From CAZMNY01 sp964567745 (GTDB lineage Bacteria > Planctomycetota > Planctomycetia > Pirellulales > Pirellulaceae): a stretch of DNA of 64,000 nt. Below are positions 36,901-44,319 of this stretch, one piece after another. Position numbers and translations under genes: made by a program. The DNA is taken from assembly GCA_964567745.1 (NCBI GenBank), contig CAZMNY010000016.1, positions 62,001 through 126,000 on the forward strand, read 5' to 3'. The first letter of the stretch is position 1. Each line of letters starts with the position of its first letter. A model generated the notes under the pieces. It did not search any database. It was not told where the DNA came from and worked only from the letters and a program-made list of their open reading frames with translations.

Positions 36901-37670
36901 TAGACGGCACCGAACAGAAGCGCGATACCGCAGAGCAATCCTTGGATCAGTTGCCAGAGGATTCGCATCGACGAATCGCCCAGCGCTGCATCGCTTCCTT
37001 GATACAAAAGATACCCGATGACAAGAGTCAGCAGCCCGACGACAGCCCCAACCATCGAGAGTTCGACAATTTTGTGCTCGTCGTCTTTCAGCTTCACAAT
37101 GAGCTGAATCAACGCGTAAACCGACAGAAACCAAAACAAGACCAACGAAATCTTCAGCATGAGCCAAAGGGTCGACCAGTCAAGAAAGGAGATATCTTGA
37201 ATGCCCTCTTTGCTGTGCCCGCCCATGATCACGAAGGCGGTAATCAAGCAGCCAACCGCCATCCCCAGCAATCCGACGACAAGCTGGTTGCCTCGAGCCC
37301 GAACCTTGAAACGAATCACGTGGGCGGAGATCAGATTGATGATCAGCAGCAGGCCGATCAAAGCGCCGCCGGGTAAGAACATCCCGCCGCTGTAGTCGGG
37401 ACGATTTGGAAAGAAGCTCTTCGGCATCAGCACGTTGAATTCGACGTACGTCACGTACGATTCAAAATACTGGCTCTTGACCTCCCAAATGTTCATCTCG
37501 GATTGGGCAAGCGTTCCAACCAATACGATGACCAAGGAAAAAGCGAACAGGACAACGGTCAGCTTGAGCGACGCCAGCGGCGACAAGACCCACTCGAGCA
37601 CCTGAAAGACCGAATCGCCGGTTGCCGCACGGTCATCGCCAATCGATTCGGGGGACGCTGCAGTTGCCAT
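33990..37670 (-). CDS. fused ResB-CcsA cytochrome c synthetase (CcsBA type)
   Basis: The 1226-residue protein joins both subunits of the system II cytochrome c maturation machine. The N-terminal part (about 1-560) is ResB-like: four transmembrane helices and a large exterior domain between helices 3 and 4. The C-terminal part (about 900-1226) is CcsA with the tryptophan-rich haem-handling motif WGRFWGWDPKENGALMIVIW and His-bearing helices (ATHVVCITLGYATTFLAG and VNELGVGLHSYGFTDG). Between them is an insertion of about 320 residues starting near SIPVLYEGRYQPIDTLARN, as in fused CcsBA of Bacteroidetes. It exports haem and attaches it to CxxCH motifs. It is convergent with the upstream gene, with 50 bases between stops. 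Confidence 0.9.
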   Translation of the reverse strand: MATAASPESIGDDRAATGDSVFQVLEWVLSPLASLKLTVVLFAFSLVIVLVGTLAQSEMNIWEVKSQYFESYVTYVEFNVLMPKSFFPNRPDYSGGMFLPGGALIGLLLIINLISAHVIRFKVRARGNQLVVGLLGMAVGCLITAFVIMGGHSKEGIQDISFLDWSTLWLMLKISLVLFWFLSVYALIQLIVKLKDDEHKIVELSMVGAVVGLLTLVIGYLLYQGSDAALGDSSMRILWQLIQGLLCGIALLFGAVYLFNQRAGIVVMHLGVALLMISELFVSLSAVEQQMTIFEGETANFARDIRTTEIAFVAPGGVKNVTTVVPRQVLEQSARSGGKVSDDKLPVDMVVLEYLKNSDLKDGEPGEGNRATAGAGQYLIAENKRAAGGAESTSDVDFPSLYVEFFEKKSGDSLGVFLLSTMLSAQDFEDKLTLADGQDYFVSLRFKRAYKPYSVKLLETNRVNYAGTSKAQSYDSIVRIEDTRHENVIEERIWMNNPLRLRGETFYQSGHDTSGGRKYSVLSVVTNMGWMMPYIACMIVGTGMFYHFGLTLRRYLGRRQTTSSPLDFFRSGGPLGWISAVLIVAVLAGYCVQKQEKLPERSGMDLAAFSSIPVLYEGRYQPIDTLARNTLKVMSDREYVELYYKDEEAAKENGLPSRIPAVVWLLDVISDKPVSSEYRVFRIDHPEVQKVLALEHRKGHRYSVSEILENFDKIESLASEARSVKDKSKLTVLQRRVIELTQRTRTFMGMVVAFRSQEIPEADYGEALRKINAGEELDDNSFRLLSVLRQIKESADGQDAQLAASEPPLLIPDDEGGEWIPYATAKHRVMFAAIVGQSSESAAKSFSELLTAYRKNEGGVFNRKLGEFRLHVRKSGGSKYSYKKLSSESSYNRKGMFGDAMVLYFIGILLPLVAGLTLVTYRGDISPVGSWINRLAFLLIVAAFVIHSAALYIRVDISGRPPVTNLYSSAIFIGWGCVLLGLILELFSRYSIGNLVAAVSGFATLIIANKLSGDGDTMKVLVAVLDTQFWLATHVVCITLGYATTFLAGLFGALFILGGVFTPALTPTVRKEIARMTYAILCFSISLSFVGTVLGGLWADDSWGRFWGWDPKENGALMIVIWNALVLHARWGAMIKERGLAVLSVGGMIVTAWSWFGVNELGVGLHSYGFTDGVLLTLAICVGIMSLIIAMGVVPQRFWISSRYASTRQVAAAPDATPRKGPRAGK

Positions 37671-37889
37671 CAGTAACTCCGTCAGATGTTATTGGCTGTT
37701 TTGGGGTCGCGGTCTCGCCGGCCAGCCTCGTCGTCGACGCCGGTGAGGCAGAAAGTATTTTCATCAACGTGGTTCTTGGTTTCAGCAAAGGGACTTCATC
37801 GTCCGCCGCGGACGCGGCCCCATCATTCACGCCAAAAACAAAAACGAGCCGCCTCTCCCGAAACGCGTGAGGTTGGGAAGAGTTGATTC

Positions 37890-38990
37890 CTACTGGAGTT
37901 CCAAAGACTGAACGAACTGTTTGAAGCGAGTCGTTTCAGCTTCGGCGAGTCCGCTTGGGCCGCGCAATTTGATAAACCATGTCTTGCCGGCTGTCGGTAC
38001 GATCACGCCCAAGATCGCGTCCTTGGGCCCGATCAATTCGACATACTTGCCTTCGCTTCCGCCGACGTCGATATTCTCGGCCGACGCTTCAATCACTCTT
38101 TCGCTGACGTTTTCGAGCAAGACTTGCCCACGCCATCGATTGACGTTTTCTGCGAACGTGCCTGAATTAGGTCCCAAGTCGATGACGGTGATCTCCGCCT
38201 TCGAATCGCCCGATCCGGCGATGAGCGACGCCTTGCGCATCTGGCCCGGAGCCCCCTCAGACCAGCCCTCAGGCGTCACGAATTTGAGCTTGCTCTTATT
38301 GGCAGTTTCGCTTGGCGGAGACGATTCTGAAGCATCGGGTCCGGCTGCGGATGGGCCCGCGGGCGGATGGCCCGGCGGCATCATCGACGATCGATTACGT
38401 TGACGTCCGTCCAAGTGAACGAGTATCGCCGAATCACCGGCCGCTGACTTCAACATAACTTGGTCGCGAAGTAACTCGACCAACAACGCCGGACGCACGC
38501 CCAATTGCCCTCGCCAACGATTGACATTGCGTAGCACAAAATCGTTCGCCTTGTCGCCCGTCCAGGGCAATGTTGAAATCGTGACCTCGACGTCCGGGTC
38601 TTTTTCGTCTTCGCTTCCGGCCATAATCGTCGCATGCCGCAATTGCACAACCACCCCGGACTTTGTCCAATTCTCCGGCAGCTCCCATTTCGGCTCGCCA
38701 GTATCGCCAAACGTGACGCTCGACAACATCTGCCGAAATGCGGGTTCGATTCGGTCGATCTCTTTGCGGCTTGCCGTCGCTTTGAAGAACCAAGCCGCGC
38801 CGTCCTGAAACACGATCGCGCCAAGCATTCGGTCAGGAGTCGCGGCGGATATCCGCTTTGGCGTCTCGTACGTCTCGATCTGATCGGCGCGGCGACAGCC
38901 TGAAGCGAGACAGATCGAAAGCAGGCTCGCCAAAAGGCACGCGGAAATCGAATTCCAGCGGCAACGGCGGGTGAAGGTGAGCAATCTCAC
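37890..38990 (-). CDS. lipoprotein with internal duplication
   Basis: About 366 residues from the GTG at 38990, which gives a signal peptide ending in the lipobox LASGC, so the mature protein should be lipid-anchored. The body contains two related halves. Each has a strand rich in W/P and ends with a near-identical sequence, NVNRWRGQLGV in the first and NVNRWRGQVLL in the second, with a charged Pro/Ser-rich linker between (MMPPGHPPAGPSAAG). I do not know the family. It is co-directional with and upstream of the CcsBA gene (219-base gap), so a role in the envelope cytochrome pathway is possible but unproven. Confidence 0.75.
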   Translation of the reverse strand: MRLLTFTRRCRWNSISACLLASLLSICLASGCRRADQIETYETPKRISAATPDRMLGAIVFQDGAAWFFKATASRKEIDRIEPAFRQMLSSVTFGDTGEPKWELPENWTKSGVVVQLRHATIMAGSEDEKDPDVEVTISTLPWTGDKANDFVLRNVNRWRGQLGVRPALLVELLRDQVMLKSAAGDSAILVHLDGRQRNRSSMMPPGHPPAGPSAAGPDASESSPPSETANKSKLKFVTPEGWSEGAPGQMRKASLIAGSGDSKAEITVIDLGPNSGTFAENVNRWRGQVLLENVSERVIEASAENIDVGGSEGKYVELIGPKDAILGVIVPTAGKTWFIKLRGPSGLAEAETTRFKQFVQSLELQ

Positions 38991-39452
38991 GGCAGACTCG
39001 GAAGGAGGAAAGACTGTCCTGCGGAAACACAGGCAAAAAAGGCGGGGCCGAAAGGAACTGCGGATTGAGCCCTTCAGCTGGAAAGGCCAAAACAAGTTTG
39101 ACTTCGATTCGGATTAGCTGAGAACCTACGAACAGCGGACCGTTCGCTTGGTTGCTCATCGTGTGATTATAGCGCATAAAGACAAGAATGGTACAGCCGT
39201 CATTGAAGCGAGCTCAGTACCGGCCAGCGACAGGCAATTCACTGGTCGGGACAGCAAAATCACCGCCGGATCTCATCACCTGATAGCAACGCCTGAAAGC
39301 AAGGGCTCCAACAGCAACTCGGCCCAATGCGCTCGGCAAAACTCCTCGAATACCCCGTTACTCCTCGAATACCCAGTTCGGATCCGAAGATCTGGCATTG
39401 CTCCGGCTAACAAGCCCGAATGAGGAGTTGAGATGGTCCGCACAACAGCGGT
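38991..39452. other. intergenic stretch with short tandem repeat
   Basis: About 460 bases upstream of the lipoprotein start. The frame remains open to 39095 but without a signal-peptide start. The only clear structure is the 19-bp tandem duplication at 39341-39378. No other gene or RNA was recognised. Confidence 0.4.
39341..39378. repeat. 19-bp direct tandem duplication
   Basis: ACTCCTCGAATACCCCGTT (39341-39359) is followed at once by a second copy with one mismatch (39360-39378). It could be a slippage product or a binding-site pair; no adjacent gene is clearly regulated by it. Confidence 0.6.
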
Positions 39453-40712
39453 TTAGTCATCGAGGCCTAGGCCGCCAATGATGCCGTCGGTCATGCTAGT
39501 CGAAACGCTCATGCCTTCCTCCCAGGCCCACATGTTGCGAGCAACGTCGACCATCAAAAGGCCAGCCAAAGTGAGGCAGAACACGATGCAGAGCAAGCCC
39601 AGCACGTTGAGCAGCGTATAGGGTGCTTCGATTACAGTCGGTGCGGCAGGCATCGGCATATCTGCGGCGCCTGCGGCAACGGACGCGCCGCCACCCACTT
39701 GAGCCATGTCGCCGAATCCGGCATCGGCCGGTTCATTCATCGCGTCCAATGCCATTCCCGCAGCGGCAGCCGGACCGGCGGCCTGAAACGCTGGGTCTTC
39801 AGAGAGCAGATTCTCTTCGCCCGCTTGCAACATCGTTGCCGCGTCTTGATCGAAAGCCGACGACTCTTCCAACGCGATGACTTGCGAGCCGCTGTCGTCA
39901 TCGTCGCCCATTTCGTCGGGCTGCGAGAGCATGAACTCATCATCCGTTTGCAGCGTGTCGTCGGTGCCGACCCCTCCGATCTCGATGTCGTCTTCGTCTT
40001 CGGGCAATTCAAGCGAGGAGATAGCGGATCCCAATTCCATCGGCTCATCATCAAGCGACAGTCCGCTGTCCGACGGACTCAGCAAGTTGATTCCCGTATC
40101 ACCAGCCGACCCAAGCGTAATGTCGCTTTCCAAGGCGCCGCTTCCGCCGAGCACCAGATCGCTGCCGTCTTCACCAAGCGAGAGGTCGTCGTCGACCAGA
40201 TCGAGCGAATCGGAACCGAGCGAAACGTCGCTGGCCAATTCCATATCGCCGGTGCCAATCTCAGGCTCAAAACTCAGATCTTCGCCACTGCCGGTTTCCG
40301 AGCCGGATGACAAGTTGATTCCGGACGATCCGGTGAGTGAAAGATTGTCGGAAAGATTGATGCCAGAATCGCCGGCCGAAAGTTCGCCTGAATCGCCAAG
40401 ATCGATGTCGCTATCGGGCTCCACGTCGGCGCCCTGATTCTTGCCGATGATGGTGCTGGTCGCGCCGTCGCTCGATTCGCCGAGCGCTTCTTCGCTGACC
40501 AAGATGGACGAATCTTCTTCGTCTGGCTCAAGATCGCCATCGATATCGATGGACGACATCTCTTCCTTGACTCGCGTGACTTCGTCTTCCTTGAATTTCC
40601 ACGAAGCCCCATCGCGATAACCGCGAATCTCGTTTCGCTCGCGCATCTCTACGAGTTCATCGGGGGTGATGCCGAGAATCTTCGCGGCTTGGTCGAGTGG
40701 AATCAGGGCCAT
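39453..40712 (-). CDS. excisionase-type HTH protein with acidic linker and transmembrane C-terminus
   Basis: About 419 residues from the ATG at 40712, preceded by GGAGG. The N-terminal 50 residues (MALIPLDQAAKILGITPDEL ... EIRGYRDGASWKFKEDEV) are a winged-HTH of the MerR/excisionase type. Residues about 55-335 are extremely Asp/Glu/Ser/Gly-rich, with four related motifs: SGINLSDN, SGINLSSG, TGINLLSP and SGLSLDDE. Near the C-terminus a transmembrane helix (LLNVLGLLCIVFCLTLAGLLMVDVA, about 365-390) is followed by a short tail. It looks like a DNA-binding domain tethered to the inner membrane. Planctomycetes have recurrent proteins of this build, without known function. Confidence 0.78.
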   Translation of the reverse strand: MALIPLDQAAKILGITPDELVEMRERNEIRGYRDGASWKFKEDEVTRVKEEMSSIDIDGDLEPDEEDSSILVSEEALGESSDGATSTIIGKNQGADVEPDSDIDLGDSGELSAGDSGINLSDNLSLTGSSGINLSSGSETGSGEDLSFEPEIGTGDMELASDVSLGSDSLDLVDDDLSLGEDGSDLVLGGSGALESDITLGSAGDTGINLLSPSDSGLSLDDEPMELGSAISSLELPEDEDDIEIGGVGTDDTLQTDDEFMLSQPDEMGDDDDSGSQVIALEESSAFDQDAATMLQAGEENLLSEDPAFQAAGPAAAAGMALDAMNEPADAGFGDMAQVGGGASVAAGAADMPMPAAPTVIEAPYTLLNVLGLLCIVFCLTLAGLLMVDVARNMWAWEEGMSVSTSMTDGIIGGLGLDD

Positions 40713-40759
40713 GCGTGCGCCTCCGCAATTCATGCTTGACTCGGCGACGCCCAATGGGA

Positions 40760-41107
40760 TCAACGTCGGTCGAGTAGTGAGCGAATATCTTGTGGCGTGG
40801 GACTCACGCCGTTGAATTCTTCCATCTGCAGGTCCCACCTCACGTTTCGTACACTCTTGAGCGTGATTTCGCCCGTCATACGATCGACGTGGTAGGTGCT
40901 CATGCCATTGGTTTTTGGGTCGACGACAACCACCATCGGCGGCGAATCGTCCTTCTCAAAGCCCAATGCAATCAGCCCATTGCGATTGAAATTCGAACCA
41001 GCGGGGGCGAGCGGTCGTTGTGCCGCGGCCTCCTGTCGAGGTGTCGCATTCCAAACCAACAAGCCGAGACTTGCTGCGATACCGAGTCCCCAAACTGCCT
41101 TGTACAT
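40760..41107 (-). CDS. small exported hypothetical protein
   Basis: 115 residues. The N-terminus is a signal peptide or anchor (YKAVWGLGIAASLGLLVWNA). The rest includes PPMVVVVDPKTNGMSTYHVD, a two-strand pattern, and a charged C-terminus ending IRSLLDRR. It precedes the HTH-TM gene by 47 bases on the same strand and is probably co-transcribed with it. I do not recognise the family. Confidence 0.65.
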   Translation of the reverse strand: MYKAVWGLGIAASLGLLVWNATPRQEAAAQRPLAPAGSNFNRNGLIALGFEKDDSPPMVVVVDPKTNGMSTYHVDRMTGEITLKSVRNVRWDLQMEEFNGVSPTPQDIRSLLDRR

Positions 41108-41222
41108 TCCGTCAGCCCTTGTGGGTTGCGGGAATGGGACTCTTCCATTCTAAAAGCCCCATCTCCCTGTTCAAGACTTTCATCGCCAGTTATTCCCAAG
41201 CGACAAAGTTTCTCCAGATTAA

Positions 41223-41250
41223 GGCCGGACAATCGTCCCGGCCCATTTTT
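41223..41250 (+). terminator. terminator-like hairpin upstream of queC
   Basis: GGCCGG (41223-41228) pairs with CCGGCC (41238-41243), followed by CATTTTT. It is oriented on the plus strand, about 150 bases before the queC start. It could terminate a short leader transcript or act as an attenuator. No preQ1 aptamer consensus was found next to it. Confidence 0.35.
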
Positions 41251-41396
41251 GCGGGGAAGTGTAGCAAAAGCTTGATTCCCACCAATGCCAACCCAATCTG
41301 CCGCCCCCTTATCCGGCACCCCTCGCGGACGTCTTTGCTAGGCGTACAATGCATTCGAGCTCGCTGATCCCCTCGAACTGCAACCGAAACCTCCCA

Positions 41397-42101
41397 ATGC
41401 CCAACTTCCCGGACGACTCATGCGGCGTCCTCATCAGCGGCGGCCTGGATAGCGCCGTGATGACGTCCCAAGCGTTTGACCGAAGTACCTACGTCCAACC
41501 GATTTACATCCAGTGTGGCCTCATTTGGGAGCAACCGGAACTAACGGCCGCTCGGCGGTTTTGGCAAAGTCCGAACCAGTCTCGTCTGCGGCCGATCCAG
41601 GTCCTAACTCAGCCCATGGATGATGTTTACGGCGACCACTGGGCAATGACGGGAGTCGGTCCGCCAACGGCCGCTTGCGACGATATCGAGGTGTTTTTGC
41701 CAGGCCGAAATCTGCTGTTGATCGTCAAGGCTGCCCTTTGGTGCCAACAGAATCGCCTTGAGACGCTGGCGATCGGGACTCTGGCGACAAGCCCGTTTGC
41801 GGACGCGAAGCCCGAGTTTTTTTCCGATTTGCAGTCGCTGCTTCGCCACTGCGGCGCGCCGGACGTCCGGCTCGTGCAACCATTTGGCCGAATTGAGAAG
41901 CGGCAGGTCATGGAGCTAGGCCGCGACTTGCCGCTCGATTTGACGTTCTCCTGCATCGCCCCCGTCGAGGATCAGCACTGCGGCACCTGCAATAAATGCG
42001 GTGAACGTCAGCGCGCCTTTCGCGAAGCACGAAGACACGATTCCACGTTTTACGCTCGACAACGCGTCGGCAACCTCGATCAGTTCCCGGCCCGGCGATG
42101 A
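41397..42101 (+). CDS. queC: 7-cyano-7-deazaguanine synthase-like protein
   Basis: About 234 residues. The ATP pyrophosphatase loop is CGVLISGGLDSAVMTSQAF. The C-terminal zinc site is formed by cysteines in FSCIAPVEDQHCGTCNKCGE. FLPGRNLLLIVKAALW corresponds to the VPGRN block of QueC. It converts carboxydeazaguanine to preQ0 for queuosine or archaeosine-like nucleosides. The usual QueC block with NxxDYSGYPDCRP is replaced by TSPFADAKPEFF, so this is a divergent family member and its exact substrate could differ. The linked queD gene supports the pathway. Start at 41397 (MPNFPDDSCGV). Confidence 0.85.
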   Translation: MPNFPDDSCGVLISGGLDSAVMTSQAFDRSTYVQPIYIQCGLIWEQPELTAARRFWQSPNQSRLRPIQVLTQPMDDVYGDHWAMTGVGPPTAACDDIEVFLPGRNLLLIVKAALWCQQNRLETLAIGTLATSPFADAKPEFFSDLQSLLRHCGAPDVRLVQPFGRIEKRQVMELGRDLPLDLTFSCIAPVEDQHCGTCNKCGERQRAFREARRHDSTFYARQRVGNLDQFPARR

Positions 42102-42158
42102 TCGCTTGCTAATCCGCCTGCCTGCTATTCTCCGCCCTCCAATTAATGAGATGACAAC

Positions 42159-42566
42159 ATGTCGCTGTTCCGAGTCTCCCGAGAAATCGACTTTTGCTAT
42201 GGCCATCGGTTGCTCAATTACAGCGGAAAGTGCCGACACTTGCACGGACACAATGGCCGGGCCGTGATCACGATCGAAGCCGAACAGCTCGACGATCGAG
42301 GCATGGTGCTCGACTTCTCCGACATCAAGCGAGTCGTCAGCGGGTGGATTGACGAGAATCTCGATCACCGCATGATCCTTTGCCGCGAAGACCCTGTCGT
42401 GCCGACATTCCAGCAAATGGGCGAACCGCTGTTCTTGCTCGATACCAATCCGACGGCGGAGAACATTGCCAAGCTGATCTTCGAGTTCACCAAGGAAGCT
42501 GGCTTCCCCATCGTGGAGACTCAGCTTTGGGAAACGCCTCGATGTTTTGCGACTTATCGCGCGTGA
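42159..42566 (+). CDS. queD: 6-carboxy-5,6,7,8-tetrahydropterin synthase
   Basis: The 135-residue member of the PTPS family makes 6-carboxytetrahydropterin from dihydroneopterin triphosphate. The zinc histidines are in FCYGHRLL and HLHGHNGR. The catalytic cysteine precedes the latter (GKCRHLHGHN). The Glu near PTAENIAKLIFEF and the ending QLWETPRCFATYRA match QueD. It follows queC by 57 bases and likely shares its transcript. A terminator lies about 120 bases after the stop. Confidence 0.92.
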   Translation: MSLFRVSREIDFCYGHRLLNYSGKCRHLHGHNGRAVITIEAEQLDDRGMVLDFSDIKRVVSGWIDENLDHRMILCREDPVVPTFQQMGEPLFLLDTNPTAENIAKLIFEFTKEAGFPIVETQLWETPRCFATYRA

Positions 42567-42611
42567 TGAACGCCGCGCAAAACGCAACCGGTCATTTTTG
42601 CCGAAAAATCC

Positions 42612-42648
42612 CAAAGTCCTCAATCGTTGCAACCGATATAACTGGCAT
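42612..42648 (+). promoter_or_regulatory. FliA-like promoter candidate
   Basis: CAAAGTCC (42612-42619), a 12-nt spacer and ACCGATAT (42632-42639) resemble the sigma-28 consensus TAAA ... GCCGATAA. The block CGTTGCAACCGATATAAC (42625-42642) is shared, with few changes, with 25995-26012. It would start transcription near 42647, just before a small terminated region. Confidence 0.4.
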
Positions 42649-42726
42649 CGATCAACTGCACCCAATGGGAATTCCCAGGGGGGACGTAGGTCCGAGATCT
42701 GGAAGACTCCATCTCGGGCCTTTTTT
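42649..42726 (+). ncRNA. candidate small RNA ending in an intrinsic terminator
   Basis: The roughly 80-nt interval between the promoter-like motif and the T-run has no open frame. It contains a palindrome (GGGAATTCCC, 42667-42676) and the strong terminator stem. It could be an independent small RNA or the 3' end of the queC-queD transcript. No known RNA family was recognised. Confidence 0.35.
42689..42726 (+). terminator. Rho-independent terminator
   Basis: GGTCCGAGAT (42689-42698) and ATCTCGGGCC (42711-42720) form a 10-bp stem with one G-U pair and a 12-nt loop, directly followed by TTTTTT (42721-42726). It separates queC-queD from the downstream three-gene membrane system. Confidence 0.75.
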
Positions 42727-42957
42727 GTGCGCTGACGGCGCGTCTTGACGCTTCTAGTTTTTTGCTGACTAGCCGGAAATTCGACTTATTAATCTGTAGC
42801 GATTGCGCCGATTTTAACGCCAGGCGCGGAACGTCCGGATCGACGTGTGGTCTGAACGTTTCAAAGGTTTTGCCGCAACTTGCCAAGCATTGCGGCTGAC
42901 GTCACCGCCAGAACATCAAACTCTCATTTGAGAAGTCGTGCCAGCAAAGGATTCGTC

Positions 42958-44319
42958 ATGTCGCAAAACGCTCAACGCAATTCCTTGAGAGCCGCCGTCG
43001 GTTCCCTTGGATGGCCACTGATCGTCGGCGCGGCGTCGTGCAGCATTTTCTATGTGCTGGTGTTGCGAGGCCCGCTGCGTTCCGAGCTGACGATCCGCTA
43101 CTTCACGACCCATCCGGTCTCCTACGCCGCAACGATCATATTCTTCATCGGGCTAGCTTCGCTCGGCTCTCGCTTGCTGGATATTCTCGGACAGCACATC
43201 TCACTTGGACGAACGACGCTTCCTGAATCGACGCCCGGCGGTCAGCCCATCGTCGAAGCAAGCGACCTCTTGGATGAAATCGAAGACTGGCCGAAACGGG
43301 CGAAACAGTCCTATTTGGGTCGGCGCCTTCGTGACGCCTTGGACTACGTCGAGCGAATGAGATCCGCCGAGGGGCTGCGTCCAGAACTTCAGTTCCTCAG
43401 CGAAAAGGCCGAGGACGAAGAGAACGAAGGCTATTCGCTGGCGAGAATCGTCATCTGGGCGACTCCGATGCTGGGCTTTCTCGGCACCGTCGTCGGCATC
43501 ACCCAAGCTCTGGGCAGTCTCGACTCAGCAGAACTGGCGTCCGATCCCAAGACCGCCATGGACAAGTTGTTAGGCGGACTCTACGTCGCCTTTGACACAA
43601 CCACGCTGGCGCTAACGCTCTCGCTCGTCGCCATGTTCATCAAGTTCTTTATCGAACGACTCGAAACCAACTTGCTGCGGATCGTCGACCGACAGGTTGA
43701 TCACGAGTTGATTGGTCGCTTCGATTCGTTGAGCGCCTCAGACCCGAACGTAGTCGCTATCCGCCGCATGACGGAAGACGTCGTCGACACGTCGCAAGAA
43801 CTGGCCGCTCGCCAAGCCGAGATTTGGCAAGCGACAATTGACGCGGCGCATCAGCAGTGGAGCAGTCTCGTCGAGACAGCCGGCGGGCAAATCGAAGACT
43901 CGATCGCGGCCGCCATCAAGGATTCGCTATCGGAACTGAGGAAAGAAATTGCCAACACGGGAACGGCTGTCTCGGACCAAGCGTCAACCCAGTGGGAAAA
44001 ATGGCAACAGTCCTTCCGCGAATCAGCCACGCTGCTCAAAGAACAGCAAGCGGAAATGACGAAGCAGGGCGCCGTGATGACACGCGCACTCGAAGCGACG
44101 GGCGATGTGATCAAGTTGGAAAATGCACTGAACCAAAACCTTCGAACTCTCGCGGGCGCGAAACATTTCGAAGAGACGGTGATGAGCCTGTCCGCTGCGA
44201 TCCATTTGCTGAATTCGCGGCTAGGGGCAGTTAATCAACTGGCGGCAGTCGATCTCAAACAGGCTGACAGCGAGAAGAAGGCCGCTGAAGACAGCGACAA
44301 CGAAGACAAGGCCGCATGA
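42958..44319 (+). CDS. MotA/TolQ/ExbB-like channel protein with long helical tail
   Basis: About 453 residues from the ATG at 42958. Four hydrophobic segments: about 14-36, 52-75, 160-182 and 203-228. The third carries IVIWATPMLGFLGTVVGITQ and the fourth GGLYVAFDTTTLALTLSLVA, the channel helices of the MotA/TolQ/ExbB family. After about residue 290 there is a long Gln/Glu/Ala-rich helical tail (QELAARQAEIWQATIDAAHQ ... LKEQQAEMTKQGAVMTRALE) that is probably a cytoplasmic coiled coil. This tail is much longer than in ExbB. The last four bases overlap the next gene (ATGA). It probably forms the pentameric ion channel of a three-protein motor. Confidence 0.85.
   Translation: MSQNAQRNSLRAAVGSLGWPLIVGAASCSIFYVLVLRGPLRSELTIRYFTTHPVSYAATIIFFIGLASLGSRLLDILGQHISLGRTTLPESTPGGQPIVEASDLLDEIEDWPKRAKQSYLGRRLRDALDYVERMRSAEGLRPELQFLSEKAEDEENEGYSLARIVIWATPMLGFLGTVVGITQALGSLDSAELASDPKTAMDKLLGGLYVAFDTTTLALTLSLVAMFIKFFIERLETNLLRIVDRQVDHELIGRFDSLSASDPNVVAIRRMTEDVVDTSQELAARQAEIWQATIDAAHQQWSSLVETAGGQIEDSIAAAIKDSLSELRKEIANTGTAVSDQASTQWEKWQQSFRESATLLKEQQAEMTKQGAVMTRALEATGDVIKLENALNQNLRTLAGAKHFEETVMSLSAAIHLLNSRLGAVNQLAAVDLKQADSEKKAAEDSDNEDKAA

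Noticed and set aside
41108..41396. preQ1 riboswitch upstream of queC
   Set aside because: The expected aptamer pattern (short stem, A-rich tail pairing with the loop) was not found; only a terminator-like hairpin is visible.
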